Shown piece by piece: positions 9,101 through 16,908 of a stretch of 38,239 nt of DNA. Made by a program: the position numbers and the translations under genes. The notes below the pieces were generated by a model that had not been told where the DNA came from, did not search any database, and worked only from the letters and a program-made list of their open reading frames with translations. The DNA lies in assembly GCA_902803455.1 (NCBI GenBank), contig CADCQC010000083.1:1-38239 (forward strand), written 5' to 3'. The number at the start of each line of letters is the position of its first letter. Position 1 is the stretch's first letter. Origin of the DNA: an uncultured Prevotellaceae bacterium. Lineage in GTDB: Bacteria > Bacteroidota > Bacteroidia > Bacteroidales > Bacteroidaceae.

Positions 9101-12100
9101 GTGGCCACACCATCTTCCAGGCCACCAAAGCCCTCAGACATATAACTGCCCGTCACGTTGACCATACCCAAGTCAGAGAGTTGCACATTGAGTGCCCCTT
9201 GTGCAGCCCATCCACCTTCGTTGTTGTACTCTTTGAGTCTCAATTCGTTGACCCACACCTCACCAGATTTGATGTCACCCGAGAGGTTGCGCACACCTAC
9301 GATCATGGTTTTCACCTCACCAAGTGTCGGGTTACCCATGATACTCACCTTATTGGCCGGTTTATCCTCATCATAAGCCGTGAACAGTTGGTTATACGAA
9401 GCCTGTCCCAATGCTTTCCTCAAATTTCGCTCTTTTTTGAGAGAAGTGAAGATACTCAACGGAATGTCGACCATATTTTCCTCTGGCCATACGATGACTT
9501 TGTCGGAGTAAGAGTATTTGTCGTAATGTCCCGGAGGTGTGAGTTTCAGAGGGATCTCATATTCATAATAATTGCTCTTGTAGTCGCTACCCAGACGTAT
9601 GAATACAGCCAGTTGGTTGTCGGTCAGATTGGTGACATTCTCATTCATGGCGTTGGCATGAACAAACATCTGTAAGCGACGATAGTGCCTCAGGTCCTGA
9701 GTAGTGTTTTTATAGACACACTTCGATTCACCTGTGCTCAATTCATTGACCACGATATTGAGCGCCTGTTCGTTATTCTCCACGAGTTGCGGTTGTGTGG
9801 GGTCTTGCACACGCGAGATTCCCGGCGGCAAGATGTAGTTGACAGGCACCTTATCATTGTTTTCCTCAATATTGACGGCACTCACCGACATATATCCAGA
9901 GTTGGAGGCTGTGGTAGACAGGTTCTGGTTGTAGACCCTCCACTCTCCCCGCACTAAGTCGAGGCTACCGAAACGGAGCACGATGGGTTTACTGAAATTG
10001 GTCAGGAACATACGCATGAAACGCACGGAACTGAAGTCGCTGATGGATCCCTCACGTCGTTCGTATCTGTCGAGCGGTATTCTGAACTGATACCAGGTGA
10101 CCTCGTAACGCTCACCGTTGCGAAGCGTACCACTTCCTATGCGGCTGTCAACAATGAAGTTGTGTCCCACCACCATGTCCTCGGGGCGTATGGAGACATG
10201 ATATTGGTAATATTTCTCATACTCATTGAGCGTGTAGTCTTGATTGATATCCTCCACATCAGGAGTGGTTTTATAAGAAGTATCATAGTTTTCAGGCCTC
10301 ATATCAGAGTCGGGAGTATTCCCTTGAGGGTTATTGATCTTCTTATAGCGTTGGAGGATGGAAGCCTGCCGTTCATCAAAATCACTGCCACGGAAATAGT
10401 GATAGTCATCATTGGCCGGGTCAGCCCAGATACTGTCGAACACTTCGGGTGCCACCTTTCCTTGAATCGATGTGAGAAAGTCCTGATAGGAAGTAAACGT
10501 CTGCTCCTCGGTGTCTGTCAGTCCGTTGTATCCCACATCCTGCATGGCTCTGGATCCCGCCGTGGTAGCGAAGGCATAGGTGACGGTCGACTGGGTGGGC
10601 ACCTTACCCCATTGGGTGAAATTATACGCATTGGAACCATCTACAGGCATGCCACTCTCATAGAATTTCTTGCCATCACGCAGGATGTCCTCACTAACCT
10701 CACCGAGATTGATGTAGAAGTCGCCACCATACTCCCCAGCATCAGTCTGCTCATGAGAGTAGATAAACGGGTCGAGCATCCAGAACTCAATGTATTCGAT
10801 ATTTGCAGCCTCAAAATCATTGGTGTCGAGTTTTCTCATCATTCCACCCCATTTGTTCTGCAACTGTTCGAACCGTCCCTGACTGTTGAGGTTGGGATTG
10901 AAATTATAAGGTCCGCGCTCAGCAGGATAGAAGGCGAGGTTGAGAACAGGCAAGGTAGAGGTGGCACCACTATATGAACTTTGGTCACGGTTGGGATAGA
11001 GTTCGCGCACATATACCTCACGCACATAGTGATTAGACAGCTGGTCGAGGTCGCTCTTAATATGTGAAGGTGTGAGTGATGAACTCCTGCGGGTGAACAG
11101 AGGGTCGACATTGTACCAAGCCAACAGACTTCTGTTGTATCCACTTGAGAGCCCAGTCTTGTCTTTGTATTCATCAAACATCGTCGGAACACTGGAAATC
11201 ACCCAAGAGGTAGGAGAAGACACATCGATCGAGTTTTTGGTATTCTCGAAATCATCGAGATAAGAAGCATTGTCCTGTGTGCCACGAGCCTGCCCAGCAA
11301 TCAGATGGGCGAACTCCGCAGTGAGTGAGATTTGTGAGGGCCGCGTGACATGCAAGAATGGTATCATATTGAGCATGTTGGTGAGCCACTGGCTTTCTTT
11401 CTTCCAATTGAGATTCACTCCCCACAACGTATTGTTGAGAGGTTCTGCTCCCATGGCGACCTTGGTGGTGAGCGCCTGCTCAGAGAGATGCCTCAGTGTA
11501 CCGCTCAACTGGAAATTCTTGCTAAAGTCGTACTCCCAGTTGACGCCAAACATGGTCTTTCTTGATTGTCCATAGTCTGTATTGCTCTCCAGCGACACAT
11601 TGATGGCGGTACCAGCGTCAATGATACTTTGATTGAGGATGGTCACCTCACCTGCAGAGTAGTCTACCGTATAGTCAGAACCTTCCGACAGTGTCACGCC
11701 ACCGGCTGTCACGACGACTGATCCCTGAGGCACGTTGGAGGCCCCCAATGAGATCACATTAGCCGAAGTGCCCCTATATTGTCCCATCAAGATATACTTA
11801 TCCTTCTCCGCGATCTGCTTAGCCACCGTCTTGGTGGAGTCATAGAGCTCGGTATAGCTGTATTTTTCTGCCGTTGCCGGTGCTACCCCATTTGAGACAA
11901 GGAAGTTGTAGAGATATTCACCAAAAGGTTCCGCCTTGGGCAGGAAAACTCTTCCGTTGCTGACGGTATACCCTTCAATGAAGTCAAAATAGCCATTGGA
12001 GTGCACTTTATTGTTGTCATCGAGACGATCTGCATCAATATCTTTGATGATGGTCTGACTCTTGACTTGCGGTTCTGGGATATAGGTGAGATAGACACCC

Positions 12101-13869
12101 GCGGTATCACTTTGGAACTTGATATCAAGGCGGAACCTGTCTTTTTGTACCGATGAAGCGAGGTAATATACATTTTTCATCATCAAGTCCCAGTTGCTCT
12201 GCTGCGGATTATTGCTGGTGTTCTTCAGAGACTTGACAATCAGACATTTGTTTACGTCTGTGATATCGCTGGCGAACTCACCCACCTGATAGGTCACGCC
12301 ACCATAATTATATTCAAAAGCGACAGCGAGCACCTGATCGGTCTGGAGGGCTGTCTTGAGAGACACATATCCCATCGGACCGTTAATGGTGTATTCAGAC
12401 GAATTAAGCAACCGCGCGCTCTCGATTTTCTCATAGTCAACACCACCCACCATATGTGGATCGAGCACAGTAGATGTCTGATCGATATCACGGGCTGCGG
12501 CATAAGCCCCCACCATATCCGAATAGAGTGAATTGGCATTGTTGGAAGGCGGCATGGGCGAACCACTTTCGCCCAGTTGTGGAAGAGCAATGATGTTACG
12601 CGTATTGGTGGTGGATCCCGTCTTATTGGTCACCCATATCTCAATACGGTTGATTTCCACACCTGTGGCAGGTGTAGGCAATGTCTTCATCACATCATCG
12701 TATCTGTCACGGAAATATTTAGCGAGGAAGAAGTGGCGGTTTTCCTCATAGTTGGCGGCATCGATCTCAAAGGCAGTGAGTTGTACACCACCTTTTGAAG
12801 AGACGCTTGAAGAGGAAGATTTCTTTTGCGAGATGACGGTCTGCAACTTCAGTTTGCCAAACTGCATGTCAGTGCGCAGTCCGAAGAGAGAACTGGCACC
12901 GGTGATGAGTCTCGAATTGGACGGGAAAGACACATTGCCACCTTCGACGAGTTTGATGATTTCGTCTTCCTTTCCCTCATATTTGAGTTTCAAGCTCTGC
13001 GAATCAAAATTAAAAGTGGCATCCGTGTTGTAGTTGAGATTCATGTTCACCTTGTCACCCACCTTGCCATTCACGCTGAGGTTGATTTTCTCGTCAAAGT
13101 CCATGGTGGTGGTCTTACGGTTTCGGATGGGCAGTGACGGATTGTCAATATTTTTCAACGTAGCGCCAAATTTCAGTTCTGCCGTACCTGAGGTCTTGAT
13201 ACGCACACCACCCGGTCCGAAGATTTTCTCTGCTGGTCCAAGGTCGAAATGCATGTCGGTGAAGTCAAACTTATCTTTGCCCTTATTCTTGACAGCCTCC
13301 TCACTCTTGGACTTGAAAAACTGATACAATGCCTGCCGCTCGCTCCATTTGAAATACTCATCATAATTCATCATCGTTGGAGCCCAGACGTAGGTACCAG
13401 CAATTTTATTGCCGAAGATATAGCGGTCGAGTGTATCATTATAGACCACTGACTGTTTCATGTTCTCTGGCCGTGCGAGGTCGGTGCTGCCTTGCCGCAG
13501 GTCATCGTCGGTGATAGGTTGCGTGCGCTGGATCTTCCACCTTGGATGGAGCAAAGAATCGGGTATCTCCTCATTGGTTTCAAGAATAGGCTGTGCTTTG
13601 ACATCTGTCTTTTTCTTGTCATCGGGAGAGTTTTTGGTGTCATCACCGGCACGCTGTGCGTTGGCGCCGTTCTGCCGTCTGTTGGTTTGCGGTCTGTTGT
13701 CTTGCGGCCTATTGTCCTGCGGTCTGCCGTTTTGAGGTCTGTTGCTCTGCTGTCTGTTGTTTTGTCGTCGTGTGAGGTCATCCTGAGGCACGGATATGGC
13801 ATAGCCCGCCATCACGCTGATGGTGAGCAGAAATAAAAGAAAACCTAAAATCCGTTGTTTGACCTTCAT
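6190..13869 (-). CDS. sprA: Type IX secretion outer-membrane translocon SprA/Sov
   Basis: Giant outer-membrane protein (2559 aa) forming the protein-conducting barrel of the type IX secretion system, called SprA in Flavobacterium and Sov in Porphyromonas, where homologs are about 2400-2500 aa. A signal peptide covers about residues 1-28. It is followed by a Q/N/R/P-rich linker with seven pentapeptide repeats (34-68). SprA-typical segments include HFDLGPAEKIFGPGGVRI, INLSVNGKVGDKVNMNLNYN, ASYLDDFENTKNSIDV and IEFWMLDPF. About residues 1932-1990 form a Lys/Thr/Glu-rich low-complexity insertion inside the barrel region. The chain ends in an amphipathic strand (YDFGLSVKFSLTR) like other barrel proteins. 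It lies 57 nt downstream of ruvA, an order I recall from other Bacteroidetes, and overlaps the PH-domain gene by 4 nt. Intact, with no frameshift. Confidence 0.96.
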   Translation of the reverse strand: MKVKQRILGFLLFLLTISVMAGYAISVPQDDLTRRQNNRQQSNRPQNGRPQDNRPQDNRPQTNRRQNGANAQRAGDDTKNSPDDKKKTDVKAQPILETNEEIPDSLLHPRWKIQRTQPITDDDLRQGSTDLARPENMKQSVVYNDTLDRYIFGNKIAGTYVWAPTMMNYDEYFKWSERQALYQFFKSKSEEAVKNKGKDKFDFTDMHFDLGPAEKIFGPGGVRIKTSGTAELKFGATLKNIDNPSLPIRNRKTTTMDFDEKINLSVNGKVGDKVNMNLNYNTDATFNFDSQSLKLKYEGKEDEIIKLVEGGNVSFPSNSRLITGASSLFGLRTDMQFGKLKLQTVISQKKSSSSSVSSKGGVQLTAFEIDAANYEENRHFFLAKYFRDRYDDVMKTLPTPATGVEINRIEIWVTNKTGSTTNTRNIIALPQLGESGSPMPPSNNANSLYSDMVGAYAAARDIDQTSTVLDPHMVGGVDYEKIESARLLNSSEYTINGPMGYVSLKTALQTDQVLAVAFEYNYGGVTYQVGEFASDITDVNKCLIVKSLKNTSNNPQQSNWDLMMKNVYYLASSVQKDRFRLDIKFQSDTAGVYLTYIPEPQVKSQTIIKDIDADRLDDNNKVHSNGYFDFIEGYTVSNGRVFLPKAEPFGEYLYNFLVSNGVAPATAEKYSYTELYDSTKTVAKQIAEKDKYILMGQYRGTSANVISLGASNVPQGSVVVTAGGVTLSEGSDYTVDYSAGEVTILNQSIIDAGTAINVSLESNTDYGQSRKTMFGVNWEYDFSKNFQLSGTLRHLSEQALTTKVAMGAEPLNNTLWGVNLNWKKESQWLTNMLNMIPFLHVTRPSQISLTAEFAHLIAGQARGTQDNASYLDDFENTKNSIDVSSPTSWVISSVPTMFDEYKDKTGLSSGYNRSLLAWYNVDPLFTRRSSSLTPSHIKSDLDQLSNHYVREVYVRELYPNRDQSSYSGATSTLPVLNLAFYPAERGPYNFNPNLNSQGRFEQLQNKWGGMMRKLDTNDFEAANIEYIEFWMLDPFIYSHEQTDAGEYGGDFYINLGEVSEDILRDGKKFYESGMPVDGSNAYNFTQWGKVPTQSTVTYAFATTAGSRAMQDVGYNGLTDTEEQTFTSYQDFLTSIQGKVAPEVFDSIWADPANDDYHYFRGSDFDERQASILQRYKKINNPQGNTPDSDMRPENYDTSYKTTPDVEDINQDYTLNEYEKYYQYHVSIRPEDMVVGHNFIVDSRIGSGTLRNGERYEVTWYQFRIPLDRYERREGSISDFSSVRFMRMFLTNFSKPIVLRFGSLDLVRGEWRVYNQNLSTTASNSGYMSVSAVNIEENNDKVPVNYILPPGISRVQDPTQPQLVENNEQALNIVVNELSTGESKCVYKNTTQDLRHYRRLQMFVHANAMNENVTNLTDNQLAVFIRLGSDYKSNYYEYEIPLKLTPPGHYDKYSYSDKVIVWPEENMVDIPLSIFTSLKKERNLRKALGQASYNQLFTAYDEDKPANKVSIMGNPTLGEVKTMIVGVRNLSGDIKSGEVWVNELRLKEYNNEGGWAAQGALNVQLSDLGMVNVTGSYMSEGFGGLEDGVATRSQDDFQNFTLTTNLELGKFFPDKAKVSMPLYYSVTKEKTKPKYNPLDTDMRLDDALESSNEHERESIESIAVTKVTNTNFSLSNMRVGIQTKGHPMPYDPANFSFSYSHLHNHTSGETTVYENEDKWDGSMNYSWTPVFKAWEPFKNLIKSKSKWWEIAKKFGINYLPQNISFNTQITRRYYELQRRDMENLEGAKLPLTFSQQFLWNRKFSLRWDLTKNLHMNFESGTNAEIEEPYTPVNKDLYPDRYEAWKDSVWNSIKHFGDPLKYTQVFSSSYHVPLNLIPIFDWVNADLNYDATYNWDRGTELEDGSTMGNIISNNRTFKVNGTFNLQKLYDHIPFLKKTNERFNKTTSNKTTKKTNSSTAKKTSNKNKGKEEEDGKEADDKQKSKLPKNKNTFEKEITIKADTSIVVTHSKKSRRLLVSAKGKDGKIVPVKFKVVDDNKIKIINKSDSAVTLKLTVSPKQPLEEKSWYKTAQVVARALMMVRNVSISYRNQRAMSLPGFLPNIGATFGQHRGDILSPGLDFAFGLNDESYIDKARDNGWLLNSDRITSAATNFTRDLQLKMTLEPARDLKIDLNASHTQTDARKIQYGYLENSTTRSGQFNMTTISLKSSLEATGNATDGYHSASFERFCNSLEGFRSRVQAQYEGAVYPSNSTVAGEKFDPANGGVGLYSADVMIPAFLSSYTNIGGSSLKLFPAISAMLPNWSIRYSGLSKLSPFKDLFKSVNINHTYKSIFAIGSYASFSTWREYMGDLGFITDATTNMPVPSSMFNISTASINEQFSPLLGVDVTLNNNLTCKLEYRTVREVSLSTTSVQISERTSHDWVVGMGYKINNFRLFGGGGARKVKGNKNSGNKSDEDNSKNTSKNSRAKGGSSFNHDLNLRFDLSYRQQAAITRDIATLISQASSGNNAFKFSFNADYTLSKLMTMSFYYDQQTNTPLLSSNSYPTTTYDFGLSVKFSLTR
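13666..13770 (-). repeat. Seven tandem 15-bp units (pentapeptide repeat) in sprA
   Basis: Residues 34-68 of SprA are seven consecutive five-residue units of the form R-[RPQ]-Q-[NSDT]-[NG]: RRQNN, RQQSN, RPQNG, RPQDN, RPQDN, RPQTN, RRQNG. The DNA shows matching 15-bp periodicity, so copy-number change would keep the frame. Confidence 0.9.
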
Positions 13870-13926
13870 AAAAAGAATTGCAAGTTGCTTGTAAAATAGA
13901 GAGGCATCGTCCGAATGCCAGTCAGT

Positions 13927-14544
13927 CTATTTAATCTGTTTGAGAGCCAATTTCACCACCTGTTCCACAGGAATGCCTGGCTGCTGCTGCATAATTGCCA
14001 CCACCACCTTAGCTGTAGGTGCTGGTGAAAAGCCAAGCATGGTGAGCGCGGCGATGGCCTCGTCTTTCACATCTTTGTCGATATTATCGGCTGGTGACGC
14101 TACTTGATTTGGAATATCCTGTGCCAAGTCACTATTGGCAATTTTATCTTTCAAGTCGACGATGATGCGCTGTGCGGTCCGCAGACCAATTCCCTTCACG
14201 CCCTTTAATGATCGCTCGTCACCATTGGCAATAGCCCCACACAACTCGGCCGTTGTAAACGAGGAGAGAATCATGCGTGCCGTGTTGGCTCCAACTCCAG
14301 AGACAGAGATCAGATGCCGATATAATTCCCGCTCCTGCTTTGTAGCAAAGCCATAGAGGGTGATGGAGTCATCACGCCCGCCAGTGACGATAGCCTCATC
14401 CACAAAAAGTTTCACTTCTTGTTTGTCTTGGATGGCGGTAAAAGTATTGAGCGAGATATTGAGCGCATAACCCACTCCAGCCGTCTCTATGACAGCCATT
14501 GCTGGGGTGATATCTGTCAATACCCCCCGAATATATTCTATCAT
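13927..14544 (-). CDS. ruvA: Holliday junction branch migration protein RuvA
   Basis: DNA-binding subunit of the RuvAB branch-migration motor, acting on Holliday junctions in the cytoplasm. The 205-aa length is normal for the family. The N-terminal OB domain begins MIEYIRGVLTDITPAMAVIE and contains GVGYALNIS. The tandem helix-hairpin-helix region shows ISVSGVGANTARMILSS and LKGVKGIGLRTAQRIIVDLKDK, both diagnostic. After a flexible linker, the small RuvB-contact domain (DEAIAALTMLGFSPAPTAKVV) closes the protein. Start ATG at 14542-14544. sprA follows 57 nt downstream on the same strand, so ruvA is probably the first gene of this unit. I found no TAnnTTTG box just upstream. Confidence 0.97.
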   Translation of the reverse strand: MIEYIRGVLTDITPAMAVIETAGVGYALNISLNTFTAIQDKQEVKLFVDEAIVTGGRDDSITLYGFATKQERELYRHLISVSGVGANTARMILSSFTTAELCGAIANGDERSLKGVKGIGLRTAQRIIVDLKDKIANSDLAQDIPNQVASPADNIDKDVKDEAIAALTMLGFSPAPTAKVVVAIMQQQPGIPVEQVVKLALKQIK

Positions 14545-14845
14545 TTACAATATAAATTGGTATATATACGATATTATAACGACAAGGACGGCATATTATT
14601 GCCTCCAAGTAGGAAAATTGAACAATCAAGGTTTCATCGGTCATCTAAAACACTGGCATCTCTGTCTGAGGAAACATTATTTATATGATTATATGTAAAA
14701 AGAAGACTTACAAAACAACATGAAGCAGAATAGCCTCCAAAACATTTTTTAATAAAATATGAATTTTTTCCTACTAAATGAAAGCTATTTCAATTAAATG
14801 ATATAATTTTGCAACCGAAATTGAAATTTTTAAATTCAAAAAGAT
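14545..14845. other. Divergent intergenic region between ruvA and ddh
   Basis: About 300 AT-rich bases separate two divergent genes. The ddh side carries a -7-like promoter box at 14804-14811. I see no convincing promoter box for ruvA, no stable hairpin, and no coding frame with a plausible start and composition. Confidence 0.6.
14804..14811 (+). promoter_or_regulatory. Bacteroidetes -7 promoter box upstream of ddh
   Basis: TAATTTTG matches the TAnnTTTG consensus and lies 34 nt before the ddh ATG, giving a leader of roughly 30 nt. No clear -33 TTTG is present at the expected distance. Confidence 0.55.
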
Positions 14846-15745
14846 ATGAAAAAGATTAGAGCTGCCGTCGTGGGATACGGCAACATCGGCAAATATGCCA
14901 TCCAAGCACTGGAAGCTGCTGACGATTTTGAGATTGCAGGTATCGTACGTCGTAATGGTGCTGCCGACAAGCCCTCCGAACTATCAGACTATGAAGTGGT
15001 GAGCGATATCACCCAATTAAAAGATGTTGATGTGGCCATCCTTGCCACTCCTACCAGAAGTTGCGAGGAATATGCCAAGAAGATACTTCCTTTAGGCATC
15101 AACACCGTTGACAGTTTCGACATCCACACGAGCATTCTCGATTACCGTGCCGCACTGATGCCCATTTGCAAGGCAAACAACAGGGTGTCGGTGATTGCCG
15201 CCGGATGGGATCCGGGCAGCGACAGCATCGTGCGTGCCCTCATGCAGAGTCTTGCCCCTAAAGGATTGTCCTACACCAATTTCGGGCCAGGCATGTCGAT
15301 GGGACATTCCGTATGTGTACGCTCTAAGGCAGGCGTGAAAAACGCACTCTCCATGACCATTCCCAAAGGCGAAGGCATCCATCGCCGCATGGTGTATGTG
15401 GAACTGGAAGAAGGAGCCTCGCTTGAAGAAGTGACCGCCGCTATTAAAGCCGACCCGTATTTTGCCAATGACGAGACACACGTCTTTGCTGTTCCCTCTG
15501 TCGATGATGTGCGTGACATGGGTCATGGTGTCAACCTTGTGAGAAAAGGTGTGAGCGGAAAGACACAAAACCAACGTCTGGAGTTCAACATGAGCATCAA
15601 CAATCCGGCACTCACCGGACAAGTTCTGGTCAATGTTGCCCGTGCCTCCATGCGTATGCAACCAGGATGTTACACCATGATTGAGATACCTGTGATTGAT
15701 ATGTTACCTGGCGACAGAGAGGATCTGATCAGCCATCTGGTATAA
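14846..15745 (+). CDS. ddh: meso-Diaminopimelate D-dehydrogenase
   Basis: NADPH-dependent reductive amination of tetrahydrodipicolinate directly to meso-diaminopimelate, the one-step branch of lysine and peptidoglycan precursor synthesis; cytoplasmic. At 299 aa the length is close to family norm. The Rossmann motif is G10-Y-G12-N-I-G15 within RAAVVGYGNIGKYAIQAL. Family-typical segments follow: ATPTRSCEEYA, NTVDSFDIH, AAGWDPGSDSIVRA, FGPGMSMGHSV and the C-terminal INNPALTGQVLVN. A -7 box lies 34 nt upstream. The porin gene follows after 85 nt, with a hairpin between them that is better formed on the opposite strand. Confidence 0.95.
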   Translation: MKKIRAAVVGYGNIGKYAIQALEAADDFEIAGIVRRNGAADKPSELSDYEVVSDITQLKDVDVAILATPTRSCEEYAKKILPLGINTVDSFDIHTSILDYRAALMPICKANNRVSVIAAGWDPGSDSIVRALMQSLAPKGLSYTNFGPGMSMGHSVCVRSKAGVKNALSMTIPKGEGIHRRMVYVELEEGASLEEVTAAIKADPYFANDETHVFAVPSVDDVRDMGHGVNLVRKGVSGKTQNQRLEFNMSINNPALTGQVLVNVARASMRMQPGCYTMIEIPVIDMLPGDREDLISHLV

Positions 15746-15753
15746 TCAACACC

Positions 15754-15807
15754 CCAAAAAAAATTAAAAAAAACAGGTATACCTCCCATAGCGATGGGAG
15801 ATATACC
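15754..15807 (-). terminator. Rho-independent-type terminator oriented on the minus strand
   Basis: Arms 15776-15789 and 15794-15807 pair over 14 positions with a 4-nt loop. On the plus strand one pair is a C/A mismatch; on the minus strand the same position is a G-U wobble, so the stem is complete. On the minus strand the stem is followed by a long T-rich run, the complement of the A-run at 15755-15772. It thus fits a minus-strand terminator, although no minus-strand gene lies upstream of it. Confidence 0.6.
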
Positions 15808-15830
15808 ACTTCTATAAATGACCTAATCCA

Positions 15831-16868
15831 ATGAGGAAACAACTATTTAAGATCTCTATGGTTTTGTTTTGTGCATTAACCTGTTCAACCACAACCATGG
15901 GACAAAAAACAGAGTCTATTGACTGGCTCAAAGAACTAACCGATCGTGTTGAACTCCACGGGTATGCTCAAGGAGGTTATTCTTATGATAACGCCAATGG
16001 CCACACGACCAGCACTTTCAATCTGAAGCGCACCTTGTTTTGGGCTAAGGGACGTATCACCGACCGCTTCTCCTTCATGTTCATGCATGATTTCTCCAGT
16101 GTGGTACAAGAATATTACCTTGACTACCGTATTACAAAAGACAAAGCGCTCAACGTCCGTCTAGGACAGTTCAAACACAGTTACAGTTTGGAGAACCCGC
16201 TCTCACCCACTATGCTCGAACTCATCGATGTATATTCCCAAGCTGTCCTTTTCTTAGCAGGTGAGGGTCCCGATCCGCTCAATGGAGTCAATTATGGACG
16301 TGATCAAGGACTGATGATTTTCGGAGACCTTTTTGATAATCATCTACATTATGAGTTAGCCTTGATGAACGGCCAAGGTATCAACCGCAAAGACGGCAAT
16401 TCAGACAAAGACGTCATCGCAAGACTTGAATACAAACCGATGGAACAACTACGCCTTGTGGCCACTGCCCAAAAAGGTCGTGGGCATGCTGTGGGTACAG
16501 CAGTATGGAACCCCAACATAGCCGTCGGCGACGACTACCGTCGTGACCGTTTCAGCGTCGGTGCCGAATGGAAAAGTCCGGAGTGCAACGTACGAGCAGA
16601 ATATCTGGGTGGTAAAGACGGTGATGTAGGCAGCATGGGCGGCTATATCACAGCGAGTGTCCCTGTAGCTGAAAAACTTGATGTGGTGGCCTCTGCCGAC
16701 TACTTCGACCGCAACACCGACATGAATTGTCACCAGACCTATTTGACGGGTGGCTTGCAATATTGGTTTTTCAAAAAATGCCGGCTACAACTTCAGTACT
16801 CCCGCTGCTTCAGTCATTTCACCAAAGATTATGACTGGCTACAAGCCCAAGTGCAGGTGGCATTCTAA
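15831..16868 (+). CDS. Outer-membrane porin, phosphate-selective porin O/P-like
   Basis: Predicted outer-membrane beta-barrel of 345 aa. The signal peptide spans about residues 1-24 (LFKISMVLFCALTCS, cleavage near TTMG/QKTE). The mature N terminus carries ELHGYAQGGYSYDN, then many alternating amphipathic strands such as LNVRLGQFKHSYSLENPLSP, LRLVATAQKGRG and CRLQLQYSRCFSHF. The chain ends LQAQVQVAF, with the terminal Phe typical of barrel proteins recognised by the BAM machinery. The FNLKRTLFWAKGRITDRFSF region and overall layout suggest the porin O/P family (PF07396-like), but the true substrate is unknown. It lies between ddh and a sodium symporter (41-nt gap to the latter), so outer- and inner-membrane uptake of one solute is a plausible inference. 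Confidence 0.75.
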   Translation: MRKQLFKISMVLFCALTCSTTTMGQKTESIDWLKELTDRVELHGYAQGGYSYDNANGHTTSTFNLKRTLFWAKGRITDRFSFMFMHDFSSVVQEYYLDYRITKDKALNVRLGQFKHSYSLENPLSPTMLELIDVYSQAVLFLAGEGPDPLNGVNYGRDQGLMIFGDLFDNHLHYELALMNGQGINRKDGNSDKDVIARLEYKPMEQLRLVATAQKGRGHAVGTAVWNPNIAVGDDYRRDRFSVGAEWKSPECNVRAEYLGGKDGDVGSMGGYITASVPVAEKLDVVASADYFDRNTDMNCHQTYLTGGLQYWFFKKCRLQLQYSRCFSHFTKDYDWLQAQVQVAF

Positions 16869-16908
16869 TTTATGCAAACAATCAAACTTTCAATAAAAAA
16901 CCAACAGC

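Noticed and set aside
8758..9675. Long plus-strand open frame opposite sprA
   Set aside because: The sprA frame is intact and family-typical here; the opposite frame has no recognisable protein pattern and reflects codon-position bias. The same applies to 10162-10977 and several shorter ones.
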